64,000 nt of DNA from Cyclina sinensis (lineage: Eukaryota > Mollusca > Bivalvia > Venerida > Veneridae), in NCBI GenBank assembly GCA_012932295.1, contig JAAONU010000013.1, forward strand, positions 40,562,627-40,626,626, written 5' to 3'. The first letter of the stretch is position 1; each line of letters begins with the position of its first letter. Under the pieces are notes generated by a model that did not search any database, was not told the DNA's origin, and saw nothing but the letters and a program-made list of their open reading frames with translations. Below are positions 32,008 through 44,775 of the stretch, piece after piece. The translations under genes were made by a program, and so were the position numbers.

Positions 32008-35000
32008 CATCGGTTCTACCGATTTCTTGTTTGTATTTATAATTAAACTAAATTCTAAATTTCCATTTGATGTAAATTAATATATCTTAATAATAAAATT
32101 AAAGTATTTAATCAGTCAAATTCCCTGAATTTAGAGTATTCTTCTCTGGTTCATATTCTACATTGCGGACTCAAATTTTAAAGATAATATCAGAAGTGAA
32201 AGTGACCCTGAATATAGACAAAAAAACATATTGCACCCTTAGAAAATCAAAAATTACCAACACGTTTTTTTAAGTATATTAACTGTGACAAGTGTTACTC
32301 CCATGAAGTAAAGATGTAAATGGTAGAGGTCAGGTTTTTACCGATCCAGTCTATACTGATAGATTTATTTGTATTTATATCCATATTAAAAGTGAAATAT
32401 TTCTCTTTTACTTTAATTAATTTGATTTCTGAGCAGTCACTTCGTTTTCAGAATTTTTCTTTGTTGTCATGCACCCTGATCATTTGAACACGAATAAGAG
32501 TTATAAAAATAATACAACATATATTTGAATATATTTTAAGATTTAAATAGAGTAAAAAAATGATAATTTACCTACCATATTAACAGGATTTAATATTATT
32601 ATGGAAGTACATCAAATCAATCATATTAATATGTTTTTAGCTTTTGATACAAATAATGTGTTTCAATATTCATATGATTATATTTATGTCGGCAGTAAGA
32701 CAAAACCCATTGCTTGTCTATTAACAAAGTTCCATTAAGTCACAATAAATGCCATTTGTTTTCTCTTGCACTGTCATTTTCGCCTTAAGTGTATATTTTA
32801 TTGACAGTAAATTGTGCGCAGTAACTTGAAAGGTAAATTATCTACGTTAATTTTTTACTCTTTCTTGCGGCTAGTGTCTTTTCATCATGTGGAGAGCTTC
32901 AAGGCCATAGAATTTACAAATGAAGAAGTATTATAAATTTATCAGCATTTTAGCTTTAGGGTTCTCAAACTACTCTACTTTAATCTACTTGGTGGCCTTT
33001 TAACCAGTAATTGATAAAGTCAAATGATCATGCCACTACAGTTTAATATACATTAAATGAACTAAAATACAGCAGATATTTTCTAATTAAGGTATTATTT
33101 GACAAAAAAGTATTTTACAACTGCAAATATCAAGGCAGCCTAAAGTTCTTTTCGACCACTGATACTCTTATTTTCATAAACAGAAAAAAAATCTAAACGA
33201 AATAAGAAAAACGGAATATGCACAACCGATCTCCGTGAGGATATTACTGCATGACATTCTGTTTTGTTAAAGAAAATATATTAGTTAACGCCAATAATAA
33301 AATTATATGTGAAGGATATATGGCAAAAAAATATAACAAAAATTAAAGAAAAAACACTGAACTTATTTTCGTTATCATGCTATAAAAGAGTCAATGTGTA
33401 ACTAAAGTAATGACATAGTGAAAAAACAATCAAAGTGTTGCTGATAACAAACCTAAACGATTATCAATTCATCAAAGAACACTTTTTTTCTAACAGTCTT
33501 AGGTATATGATTTGCCGATACAACTTCATTTTACATTATATAAAACAAAACTTGTTACCCACAACACAAAACAAACAAATGTTGTCTTCGTTTTTCTGTT
33601 ATTGAAATTGTTTACTTCAGTCGTTCAATGAGAGCATTTTTGAACATGTAAAATATAGGAAAGGGACTGTAAACATGTACGTTATCATGAATAATACATA
33701 CACAATATAGCAGAACAATATTTTTGCGCCTTGTATCTGCCACTAGGAGAATTGCAAATGGTTACATATTGAATTTAATTATCGCAGTTACTGTTTCTGT
33801 TATTATCATCCAACTGTTTTTACACTGCCGCATTTTTCTTTTTTTCTTGTGTGATAAGTACCCAGAAGATAAAAATACTTATCTCCGTTAATAGACTGTT
33901 TTTTTCTCTCTACGGTCGATGGCTGAATAGAAGATGGAGAGATATAAAATCAATAGATAGTGCTATCAAGGTAAAATAATTAATTTGTCAGGGTCAAAGA
34001 GATTAAAACGCTTTTAAATCTCTGCTTTCATACCATTAACTGTGTGATTTAATTTAGAATTGAAACCTAAAGTAAATTAATTGAGTTGAAATATTTGAAA
34101 TGCTTTGCAAACTTTACTACAAATAATGAAATTGAAAAGCATGGAAGTATAAGACAGTCAATTAGGTATTTTCTTAAGGACATTTTAAGGTGTGCTTTCC
34201 TTTAACAAGAGATCAAAACGAACGATAGAAGAATACGTGAAATATGAATTTTAACTGTATACTTCAATGACTTTTATCAAGTGAGATATCAGTTATCACG
34301 CATCTAACGCCTGCCTCCGGTGTGGTGTGAGGTGGACACATACCTTGGTCATTTGCACAACAATTTTGGGGGTTATTGCGAGTGGTTTAAAAAAGTTCTT
34401 ACTTTGCATTGATAGGCGGTCGGTGCGTTCAGTGCGGGTTCTAACCCTACTGGGAACTTGATTATCTGTACAAATCTGAACTTATTTGTGTCTCCGATGA
34501 TACACTAACGTGAAAATCAGTTAACCTAAGGTAAAGAAGTTATCTTATACCAGTATAAATATCATACAACTTCAATAAGGTACGGTAAAATCACTGTTCA
34601 CTACATCAACTTTCCAAATATACCTGTCATGACCAGAGCATAAAAAACGACAAACATCATTTTCATATACCAGTACTCGATAACAGATGCCAAACCGACG
34701 TCACAAAATATTTCAATGATACAGTAATTTTGAACTTGAGAAATAAGTTTCACTATTTAGTGTCTAGACTTCATTTATTCAATTTCACTGTAGTCTAATA
34801 CTTTGATCTGATTACCCCTCCCCCCCCCCCCCTCACTCTCTCTGTTTTGCTGTTGTTGTTGTTTTCAGACACTTATTTTCTAACATACTAGAGGTTTGAT
34901 GTACTTTTTTTCAGATTATGACAATAAACCTTTTCTACCTGGACTGAGATTCTCCAGTCACTTTTCAGATGTTTCCAAATTGATGTTAAGTAAATAGATT

Positions 35001-35244
35001 CAAACTAAACGTACTTTATATTTTAGAGTAAATTCCTGTAAGACATAAACTTTGAGGTTTCAATACGCTGTTTTATTTTTACTGCTCTTTCTGATCAAGA
35101 GAATTAATCATGTTCGTCTAAATCTTTTGATTGTGTTACTGTGTGACTTATTATATCTACTTTTGTTTATTTGTAAAACTGACATGACATGCTTCTCTCT
35201 CACGTTCAAAAGTTTATGCTATTTTAAGAAGAGAAATTCCATTC
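32008..35244. other. Unassigned intronic DNA with a tRNA-like patch
   Basis: AT-rich sequence, with a poly-C run at about 34816-34832. The only recognisable item is a tRNA-like stretch at about 34366-34446. Confidence 0.5.
34366..34446 (+). repeat. tRNA-like sequence (probable SINE head)
   Basis: GCGAGTGGTTTAA resembles an A-box, and GCGGGTTCTAACCC 60-70 bases further on is a good B-box. The stems of a complete tRNA are not evident. It is more likely a SINE remnant than a tRNA gene. Confidence 0.4.
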
Positions 35245-35453
35245 TGTTCTGTTTGATACATGGGACCACAAGTATTCAGCTTTAGTTTTCTGAACGAAAG
35301 GGCATGGGTTCTAATCCTGTTCATATCAAATTATTTTATCTTCAGTTTTCATGATGAATAGAAGCATAAAATTATGTTTGTTTTTCCCCATAGTACTTTG
35401 ACATCTCTTTAATTTTAAAGAAAAAAAGCTAAATTCTGTGAGTCAGTTGCTTT
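35245..35453 (+). mobile_element. TIR element with tRNA-like core, family A, truncated copy
   Basis: It matches the right half of the 14574-14989 element: the GCATGGGTTCTAATCC B-box, TTCAGTTTTCATGATGAATAGAAGC, CCCCATAGTACTTTGAC and the right TIR TTCTGTGAGTCAGTTGCTTT. The left half and left TIR are missing. Confidence 0.7.
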
Positions 35454-36072
35454 AAAGAAACTGCAGATTCTGAATGAAGCAAACAAATAATAAAATTTGA
35501 CATTTCTAAAGCTACAAACATATTGTTTTTCCTCTTAGGCTTGCGAATATGGGAAGTTTATTATTCCATAGAGTTAAATTAAGATTAAATTAACATTTAA
35601 TTTTTCACTCGTGTATAATGTTGTTTATTTCTTAACCTTGACTCGCTCTTAAACACCTTGATCCAACTGACAAAATATATAAGAGAAGAAATAATCATGT
35701 AAACATCTGAACTTTGGTCAATGTAAATAATACTTTTCTTTTGTAAGATTCCTTGTTTTGTTCAATGTATATGTTTATACTAAGTTTTAGATGTATTCTC
35801 CTGTATACACTAATTTATATTAGTAGCAGAATAATTAAATGTTTTCGACGTTTTTGACGGATTATAAATTTTGTAACGTGAAGGGTCGGATTGACATACT
35901 TCTGCGAATCAAAAGGCGTCTATAGGGACACGTTTAATTGGCGTGTGAATGATGTGGTTGTCTGAAAAAACATTGATTTATCTGGTGGAATTAAAAAATA
36001 GCACCCAAAGTAATTCATCAAGTGATAAATCAGATAATTTTTTGCAGCTTTTCGCCATTGAATAACACTTAC

Positions 36073-36450
36073 TTGAAACAATCGTGAAATGTTCGCCACC
36101 ATAATTGACACAATGCTGGCAGCGGCGCCGATGACGCCAGTCCCAGGTTTGTGTATGACGAACTTTGGCGACATGCCGTCTTTACATTTATTATCCGCGA
36201 GAGTGTGAGATGTAATCTGAGCCTTGATAAAATCTACACACTGTTTTATCGCATAGGTATCAAAAGATATGAACATAAACTGTTGTATTTGAGGCAGTGT
36301 AATAGTACTTATCTAGTCAATCCACGGCAATTAGCATAACTTCAGGTCATTTATAACCTCTTTCCGCCTTCGAGATCACCAACATGTTCTCCTTTTTGTT
36401 TACTTCTACTTTTCAGTCTTAACTTAATTTCCTCTTTAACTCAGTTCTTG
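36073..36450 (-). pseudogene. Decayed duplicate of mGluR exon 1 inside intron 1
   Basis: Second copy of the receptor's first exon on the same strand. The in-frame part reads SFDTYAIKQCVDFIKAQ, then LADNKCKDG, TGVIGAAASIVSIMVANI and SRLFQ, ending at an intact CAA|GTAAGT donor at 36073 in the same phase as exon 1. Near 36265 about 14 bases encoding the IL-D-T-C segment are missing, which shifts the frame. The upstream part (to about 36450) is still alignable to exon 1 at the DNA level (for example the AATCCACGGCAA stretch) but is out of frame and diverged, with no signal peptide or original ATG. A new ATG at 36276 opens a truncated frame. I read it as a pseudo-exon; a truncated alternative first exon spliced to exon 2 is possible but unlikely. 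Confidence 0.8.
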
Positions 36451-36551
36451 GAACCTTAACTCCCGGACCAACTATATAAAATTGCATAATCTATCTGTAG
36501 AATTTCATACTTTTGTTAAATATATCAACCAAATAATAAATGCCAGGTTAA

Positions 36552-36982
36552 AGAGGCTGTACTCCAGATTTGACATAAAAAAAAATTTTCATAAATTATA
36601 TATTTAGATGCCGTGAGATTATAACAACATAATATTTTACTTCAAAACTGATTATAAAAGTCAAAATAGAATAAAAAAAATATTTTCTCTCCAGCCTGAT
36701 TTGAACTCTGGACCCTCATGTTAACAAAATATTTCTAACGCTTTTACTGTCACCACCATCGCCGCATGTGATATTACATATATTTACTTTAAATCTTATA
36801 CGATATAGTTATACCGTCGCGTTACGGTATAGCACTTTGAAAGGGAAAAAAATCAATTTATAATGTAATTATTTGACTTATTTTTTGTCAGTAAGTTATT
36901 TTTTCAGCATTAATCATAAATATTACAAGAAATTTATAATACAAGAAAACATTCTTTTTTTGTCATCTGGAGCACAGCCCCT
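36552..36982. mobile_element. TTAA-flanked MITE with tRNA-like core, family B
   Basis: TTAA occurs immediately outside each end (36548-36551 and 36983-36986). The inverted termini are AGAGGCTGTACTCCAGAT and ATCTGGAGCACAGCCCCT. A TTAA target is characteristic of piggyBac and Kolobok transposons. The minus strand inside holds GGTGGTGACAGTAAAAGCG and GAGTTCAAATC, an A/B-box-like pair at about 36700-36765. No transposase. It is absent from the paralogous segment near 44700-45100. Confidence 0.72.
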
Positions 36983-37689
36983 TTAAGGCTGCACTTAGTT
37001 ACTTTTATACACATGTGTCTCCTCAAGTTATAATGCTACCATTATTTATTGTTGTTTTACCCCAACTTATTCATCCGGTTACCATAACCCTTGAAAGATA
37101 GTTTTTTTTTTGTTTGAATTACTCCAATGATTTACACGATCTTTGTCTGGTTACATTGTAATAAAAGCGTGATTGTCTACACTTGTCTACAATATGAACC
37201 CCTATTGTATTGCAGTGAAATTGTAATTCCAAACAAAAAATATCTTTCTGCTGAATTCCAATAAAGATTTGTTCGAGCACATTCCCGTATGTTCTCGCAG
37301 CATACACCATTAATGTTTGAAAACAACCATAGTTTCGACGATCTTTACTATAGGACGCTTCAATAACATTATTAAAATCCTATTTGTTCAATTACAGACA
37401 ATCACAATAATCATATGATCGATCCAATCTCTCTTCAAATTATTTTCAAATTGCTCTGTAAATTACTTCATATTGTCATTTATCATTCTGCTTATAATTA
37501 GGAATTGGGTCAATAATCCAATCAGTTTTAAGGTTTTTTCTTGTTATAAATGTATGAAATTACACTTAGACTAGAAAAGAGTTGGGCTTTAAATTGAGTA
37601 CTTTATGCTTTGTCTTCTTTGTAAATAGCTTATATAAGATACTCCCAATAGCTGTTTGTTCAAAATTTACAATTATTCTTACGCACTTT

Positions 37690-38310
37690 TTTAGTCAAAT
37701 TAAATCAGACCAGTGCAAATATTTAAGTGCTTTTTATTAGCCGCAATCGTATATTTTGGAGATACTATTACATCTATTACAGATCCAAAAGGATATTAAA
37801 CGGTAAATTTATAATGTACACCGAGATATGTTTGCCTCATGTTTAAAGGAAGCAATTGTTTATTTGAAATATTCGAACAATGTAGATTTTATAATGTACA
37901 CCGAGATATGTTTTCCTCATGTTTAGAGGAAGCAATTGTTTATTTGAAATATTCGAACAATGTAGATTTTACTTAATACCTTAATTCACGCTCTGTTGTT
38001 ACTAGCTTCTCTTTTTTGCTTTTTTCTTCTAAGAGTAAACAGTCAAATTAAATCAGAACAGTTTAATCATTTAAGTGCTTTTTATCAGCCGCAATCCTAC
38101 ATTTTGGAGATACTTTTCTGGAATTCACACAACATCTGTTACATAACCAAAAGGATATTAAACGGTAAATTTATATTGTACACCGAGATATGTTTGCCTC
38201 ATGTTTAAAGAAAGCAATTGTTTATTTGAAATATTCGAACAATGTAGATTTTGCTTAAAAACTTATTTCACACTCTGTTGTTACTGGCATCTCTTTTTAA
38301 TTTTTTTCTT
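37690..38310. repeat. Local tandem duplication with an internal 80-bp doublet
   Basis: Segment 37693-37980 is repeated at 38040-38310 (AGTCAAATTAAATCAGA, TTTAAGTGCTTTTTAT, CATTTTGGAGATAC). Within the first copy an 80-bp piece (TAATGTACACCGAGATATG through CGAACAATGTAGATTT) is doubled, at about 37809 and 37889. The second copy has it once, so three near-identical pieces are present. Confidence 0.8.
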
Positions 38311-38660
38311 CTGAGAGTAAACAGTTCTAATTTCAATCAAAATGTCTAAGCGGCAACTAGAAAGTGTTTCCACTCGGAAGTATTTCACAGAGATGCAAAG
38401 CGCGACGCTCTACGATTTCATACGGATCGATTGCTTATTGAAGTATAGGTTTGTCTTGAAGATGAAAGCAACTCTTCTACGTAATTTCGGAAAAAAATTT
38501 AAGCAATTTCTCCTTGATGAATGCCTGCGCGAAGCGTTATTATAACATCCTTGTTTCAGTTAAAGACTAATGAGTTTGTTTTTGCAGGATTTTTGTAAAG
38601 ACATTTGAGTGGAATTGGAACATCTGATGTTTTATTGCTATCCTTCCATGCATGTATGAC

Positions 38661-41600
38661 TATAATTTATAGGAACGTTGAATGTTATTGTTTTGAAAGC
38701 TATTAATAGTAACAAGTAACTGATAAGAGATACAGGTAACTTTTTGAAGGTTGGCAAAAACATGGCGGTTGATAAAAATGCAAAACATAGTAATTTTGTA
38801 ATTACAGTTACAAAGTCATTTTTCATCAAATAATTCAATATTTTATATCATTTAAAAGGTCTGTAAACTCATATTTTATATATTTAAAAAATAATTGTCA
38901 AAACTGTTTACTTTTTTATTTGTAAATGGTTAAACATAGTGCATCTGAGCTGCTAGAAAAATGCTGAAATGACAGGTATAAATTAGTTTAGTTTTCTTCT
39001 TCAAAAGCAAAAATTCAAAATCTGCTTTTATTTTCAAAATATGAATTTAAAGAGCTTTCAAATGATATAAGAATCTTAAAATTCGGCTGACAAAGAAAGA
39101 AGTTATCTAAAGTTAAAAATTCTGCTGCTATCAAATGTATATAAATATTGGTTCTCTTTGCCAACCAGTAGTTCAGCTATATTTTGGTAACAGGTGCTTG
39201 TGATGTCATCAGTCAATGTGCCTATACAAGACGAGAACATTGTATAATGCCTTCGAAACGTATGACTGAATTACCCTCAAGTAAAATCAGTCACAAATTC
39301 GTACACATATTATGAACAGTTTGCTGTTACATGTAGAATCGTAGGATAGAAGACTGTTAAGGCATTTTGAACTGACTGTTTTTTTTTCCTGATACGCGTT
39401 TTCACATTTTTTTACACATTTTTAAATTAATAGAATACCAAGAGTATCTATGAACTGATTTACTAATGAGTTTGATTGACAAAAACAGTAACAAGTCGTA
39501 ATAATGTCTTTTTCTGACTAAACTTATACAAACTGCATGTATGTCTGAAGGATATATGTATCAGTTATCTGAATCATATTAGATTTCTTATTACTGAATA
39601 TTTTTTTAAACGTCGCCTATTAGTAATGTGGGGTTAATCCGTGTTTTGTACAACTTTGCGCATGCGTAAAAATCGAAACTTATTCACCTGACCTCTTCTG
39701 CTTGATGGAGTTGTAAAAGGCATTAAGTATGTATTTATTTATTTCTTAAAATTTATTACATTTTTAAGGGGGGGGGGGTCGAGTGTGGGGGGGGGGGGGT
39801 GGGGGGTCGAGGGATGGGTTTGATTTATTTAGTTTTATTTTGGACGTCTAGTAGTAAATATCTTCACCAAAGCTAAAGTTTGAATACAGGAAAAAAGTGT
39901 CAGTCAAGTCTTATGCATTAAACGCACTGAGCAAAATAACAAAATTCAGAAATCAATGTATCTATAAACAAATCTAAGCTAGCTTTCGCTTTTTTCTATT
40001 CTTTATTTTTTTTCTGATTTATTTAATTTGTCTCCATGCAAGTTCTGATATCGTAGGTGAAATGTTTTTGAAATGAATATTAAAACAATCCATTCTATTC
40101 TGCTTTAGAACAAGATTGTGTGTGATGAATAACCCTAAACAGACAGCTAGGCTATACTGAATATAAATTATTAACCATTAAAAAACAAGGCATCTATTAT
40201 ATTTGCACATTTTATATATTTACTTACGTTGTATTCTAGAGTTATCATACAGTCATTTGCCGTAAATCAAGACGATTCTACAAGAATTCGAAATAACTCC
40301 CTTCGGCGAGTGACTAAAACTGTACTGCTTCAAAACAGGTTATGTTAATAATCCTATATATTTGACTGCTATTTAACCTACTCATATTAGAGAAATTTCA
40401 TAGTTTTCTTTTCAGTTACGGTTTTATATGCATTTCTTTATTTTGAGCTGTCCACTGTCTAACTTTAATCTTTATTTTCATATCGTTTTTTTTATTTTAC
40501 TTTATTATTATTTTTTTTTAATCAAAGGAAGCAGTTTTTCTAGCTAAATAAGAGGAACAGTGTTGAAATTAACTGTTATTTTGCACAAAAAATAGTTTCT
40601 TTTCTTTTTAGGAAAAAAAAATCATACAGTTATGTGTAACAGCTCCATATTATAGCAGACGTTTTATCCGTCTGAGACATGTAATAAACCGGAATAAAGT
40701 CTGAGTTTTCATTATTTTGTTACTAGTAGCCATCATCTGATTGAGAGATTCCATTTAATATAAACAAATATTTGATTAAATTACTACTACTGAGAAGTTT
40801 AAGTTCATGTTAATGTATACAAATATTTATTTAGGTTACGAAGTTCTGTTGATATCTACAAATGTTTTATTTTGGAATGTAGGAATATAGGCCTAGTCCT
40901 ACACTTCATTTCCTAAAGTATGAAATAAATATGAATCAAGCAGTCTTCAATAAACCTCCAAGGGAGCAAATGTGAATGTTATTTTACTAACTGGTGAAAT
41001 TTTTTGCTCAATATACTGAACTAACAATTTTAGTTATAAGAGGGGGCATAACTCTTTACGTGCCACCTCCCCACAAGGTCGTCGTACACATATATCTGCA
41101 AAAATGCCCCTGACTTTTACTATTCAACATTATATTTGTTTCTGGTTGTAGGGTTCCATCTTTGTACGCCACGCATTACCATAAAAATATTCAATCACGT
41201 TATATTGCTTTGTTCAATATTCTTTAAAAACGTTATTTAAGGCAAGGTTTCTGTCAATCATTCTAAGTACACGGCAGAAGCCTTTATACAGGGAGTTGTT
41301 GTTGCTGGATAGCCATTTGTTCCAAACAAACACTCACGAAATGCCTGAAGGAAACAATCAACACATGTTCTACTTTAAATTAGTCAAATAGTTTTTTTTT
41401 ATTTTACATACATCAAATAGCCGGCCAAATAGAAATACATTATATCATTGGTAAATTGTAGAGAATCTTCCTTAAAACAGAAATTTCAATTATTTATAAG
41501 TTTCTAATTATTTATTATATACATTTCACCTTATTCCAAAGGCTATAAAAACGCGAGGTGTTTTGGTTGTAGCGAATGCAGAAGTGTTTTCATTTCTCTT

Positions 41601-44200
41601 TGAAAAATCACAATCATTATTATTACAATGTCATACGATGCAATGTCTCTTACACTGTCATTGTCTGCCTTAAATAAGATGTATTAGCAAATGATTAGTA
41701 AGAGACTGCTATAGAGATTTTCCTGTGTCCATTGATTGCAATTTTATACGCCTGATGATTACATTACAATCGAGCTTTTATATCGATCTATTGATCTATT
41801 GTGCAATTCAAGTAAACCATTAATTTGTCAAGATTTCAGTTTGTTACATGCGAAAACATCTTTAGCCACTTACATTCCGATAGATTAAAATCAATAATAG
41901 AAGCAAAAGCACTAAGACAAAGACTTAAAATATTAAACACAATAATGTGCGTTCTTTTTTTTCTTTTTTTTTGTGTGGTTGTGTGTGTTTTCTCCACTAA
42001 ATGCAAGCTTAAAAATGTTATAGCTTAAACCTTGACGACCGACGTTTCTCTCTTGCTACTGCCTCAAGTCAGAAAAAAAGAAATCTGTGAAGAATACAAA
42101 ATGAGCTACATCATCGTTAGAACAATGCAGGACAGCATACTGGGGTCTTCCTAAAATCGACAAAACATCACTGATTGACTTATGCAAGTCTCGAATAGAA
42201 AATGCTACTTTCATAATATTACAATTTAAAACAATTGAAATGTCAACAGATACCTGATGTATGTATACACGTCAAAGCAAAGTATTAAAATACATTTTTA
42301 CTCTTTGAAGTACACGAAATAAACACTACTTCAGACTTTGTATCATGGGAATTTTTCAAGAAACTATGTCTCAGATGTTTTTATTAAAAGAAAAACAAGA
42401 AAAACAAATTTAAAAAAGCTAGCAAAAATGTTATACTAGTATACTGTTTCCATTGCTATATGCTTTAGGTCCAAATAGCAATAATTTACATCTGGAATTT
42501 TAATTATGATTTGAGAAAAGATTTGCACCATTAAAGGAATTAACATTTCAGTGTAACTGCTTATATCATTAACTATTTTACAACTCTTGCTTTAGAAGAA
42601 CATGCCGATAATGTCATGATTGGAAATAACTGCCAAATGATAAAAATGTACCTAACAAAAACAGATGGTTTTCAACGTACGTATCATGATACTGGCTGTT
42701 AGCGCACGTAGCGTAAGACCATAAAACAAGTTTAGGTATAACTATAAATTATATCATCGAATGAAAAAATTAAGTGTTTGGTAAAACAGTTTTGAAGCAG
42801 AGTGGTACTGCATAGTTTTGTATATAGATAATTGCCTACTTTTATTACGGTCATGTTTTTGTTTCTTTTAATTTCAAGGGTTATTATCAGTTTAAGAAGT
42901 TTCAGTTTTATTAAATTTATATTTTGTATTTATATTGTTGAAATCTCTATACATGAAGTTGATTTTAGCCTGAATATAATATCTTTATAAAACTATTTTC
43001 TATTAACGGAATGTTAAGAATTCTAATCGAGGCAGAAGCACAAATGACATCGGCATAAAATATTTTTGCGACCCGACAATTACGGGATCGTGTAGAATTA
43101 TCTTAATGATTGATAGGCTAAATCAATTTCTATCAAGAACATAATTGCAAGCACGCCATTACTTATCCAGAAATGACAACGTTTTAGCATGCGTACAGTA
43201 AGGCATGCATTAACAACGTTACTGAAAATACGAAATAATAATGAAAAGATTTTTTTAAAATTAGCTATGATCTTGAAAAACAACGGATATCGCTAAAAAA
43301 GATCACAAATTAACATTGGGAATTACCAACACTAACCCCTGCCACACAAAAAAAGATTTTCTTTTCATTTTTATCAAGATCATATCAAGACCGTCACCAC
43401 TTATTCAATGCTTGATACGTACATAATCGTAGGTATCGTTTATTTTTACATGACTCTCGATTCTCTGACAAGACACAATTATTTTGTTGTTTATTCATTA
43501 ACAATGTCTACCTCAGCTAGTTCTTAAACATGAAAACAAACTGTCATAAGACAGAAAATAATTTAGGCTCCAAATAAATTTACAAAGACAAGGGGCTAGT
43601 CTTAATGCATACGAAAATAAAAAGCTTAGATATTATTCAAAACATAGAATTCGTTGAAGTGAACTGGATGTGTACTGATGTAAAGACAAAAAATGTGTGG
43701 AAACAATATTGTTATCCAAATAAACGTACGAAAATGTACCAAAGTCATCTTTTTATTTATTTATTGGGTTGCGTTTACTTAAACAAATTAATCAGACTTT
43801 GAAAATGAAACAATAAACTCGCACTGGCATTCAGTGAGAGGTGAACAGTAATGTCGCAGTCGAATTATCTTATCATTACTTTCATTTTGTTTTTCAAGCT
43901 TCAATTACATACGTGATCACTGTTTAACACCCTTTACCGTCAATTTTAAATTTATACTTGATTTTCTTTTTGTCCCTTTTTCACCAGTTATTTCTTGCCT
44001 CAGTTTCAAACGTTCACAGATATGTATTTCTGCCGATGTAGAATAATGCAAACGTAATGCAATCGTTACATTTCTTTGATGTTCTTCGCGGATTACAAAA
44101 TTCATAATGCGAATGACTTGATAGACCTATACATGCAAAAATATCTACTACGAAAGACTTAATGGGCTCGTAAGTGAAGAGCTTGTCTGCAATGGCATTG
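38661..44200. other. Unassigned intronic DNA
   Basis: AT-rich with a G-rich run at about 39768-39822 (poly-G blocks broken by TCGAG and TGTG). Open frames are short and unrecognisable. I see no element boundaries. Confidence 0.5.
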
Positions 44201-44295
44201 ATCTATCTAGTGGAATTAAAAATAACACTCTGGTTATTTAACAAGTAACAAAAGGAATTTTAGTTTGTTGCCTTTCGGCAATGAATAATACTTAC

Positions 44296-44775
44296 CTTAA
44301 ATAATCGCAAAATATTTGCCACCATAATAGACACTGTGCTGGCAGCTGCACCGATGACTCCAGTCACGGGTTTGAGTCTGACGTATTTTGGCGTCGTGCC
44401 GTCTTTACATTTATAATCTGCCAGATCGATTGTTGTCATCTGAGCCTTTATAAAATCCATACACTGTTCTAGCGCGTAAGTATCAAAACTACAAGTGTCT
44501 AAGATATGAACCCCTACTGTTATCCCAGGAAGTATATTTGGATCTTTATTTATTCGATCCACGGCAAAAAGCATTGCTTCGAGTCGTTGAATACCTTTTT
44601 CGCGTTTAATATCACCACAATTTTCGCCATTTTTTCCCTTCTCATGCATAGGAAAAAGACCGCCAAATATTATATCCCCTTTCAGCCTTAACTTTATTTC
44701 CTCTTTATCACAGTCAACACTTAGAATATAAACTCCAAGAATACAAATGTGCATAACCCATTGACAAAACTTCAT
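44296..44775 (-). CDS. Metabotropic glutamate receptor, coding exon 1 (signal peptide and start of ligand-binding domain)
   Basis: First coding exon of a class C GPCR that would bind L-glutamate at the cell surface. It encodes 160 residues. Residues 1-22 are a hydrophobic signal peptide, followed by the first lobe of the Venus-flytrap domain. The ATG at 44775 has A at -3 and an in-frame TAA three codons upstream, which fixes the start. Family landmarks are the core KGIQRLEAMLF (60-70), Cys53 and Cys95 spaced as in the conserved LBD disulfide, GVHILDTC (88-95), and GVIGAAAS with Ser146, followed by SIMVANILRLFK. Lys60 and Arg64 match the Lys/Arg pair that binds the glutamate gamma-carboxylate in group III receptors such as mGluR4. 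The exon ends in phase 0 at a canonical AAG|GTAAG donor. RLFK joins IPQIS of exon 2 with no residue missing. The group III-like assignment is inferred from these few residues; membership of the mGluR family is secure. Confidence 0.92.

Larger units (their letters stand above)
36070..38660 (-). repeat. Segmental duplication of mGluR exon 1 and its upstream flank (copy within intron 1)
   Basis: Same-orientation paralogue of 44290-46325. Matching blocks are the exon 1 copy (36073-36450 with 44296-44720), 37385-37560 with 45165-45310 (TTATTTTCAAATTGCTCTGTA), 38341-38545 with 45960-46165 (GGCAACTA, AAGTATTTCACAGAGATGCA) and 38600-38660 with 46270-46325. This copy carries a TTAA-flanked MITE and a local tandem expansion that the other copy lacks. 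Confidence 0.78.

Noticed and set aside
34816..34832. Poly-C run, with similar homopolymers at 28501 and 39768
   Set aside because: Simple sequence only; no larger structure at 34816 or 39768, and the 28501 run is already covered by the foldback element.
37119..37310. Minus-strand frame with TIGVHIVDKC, resembling exon 1 GVHILDTC
   Set aside because: Only about 30 bases align convincingly to exon 1 and the rest is unrelated; mentioned as a possible remnant but not called as an exon.
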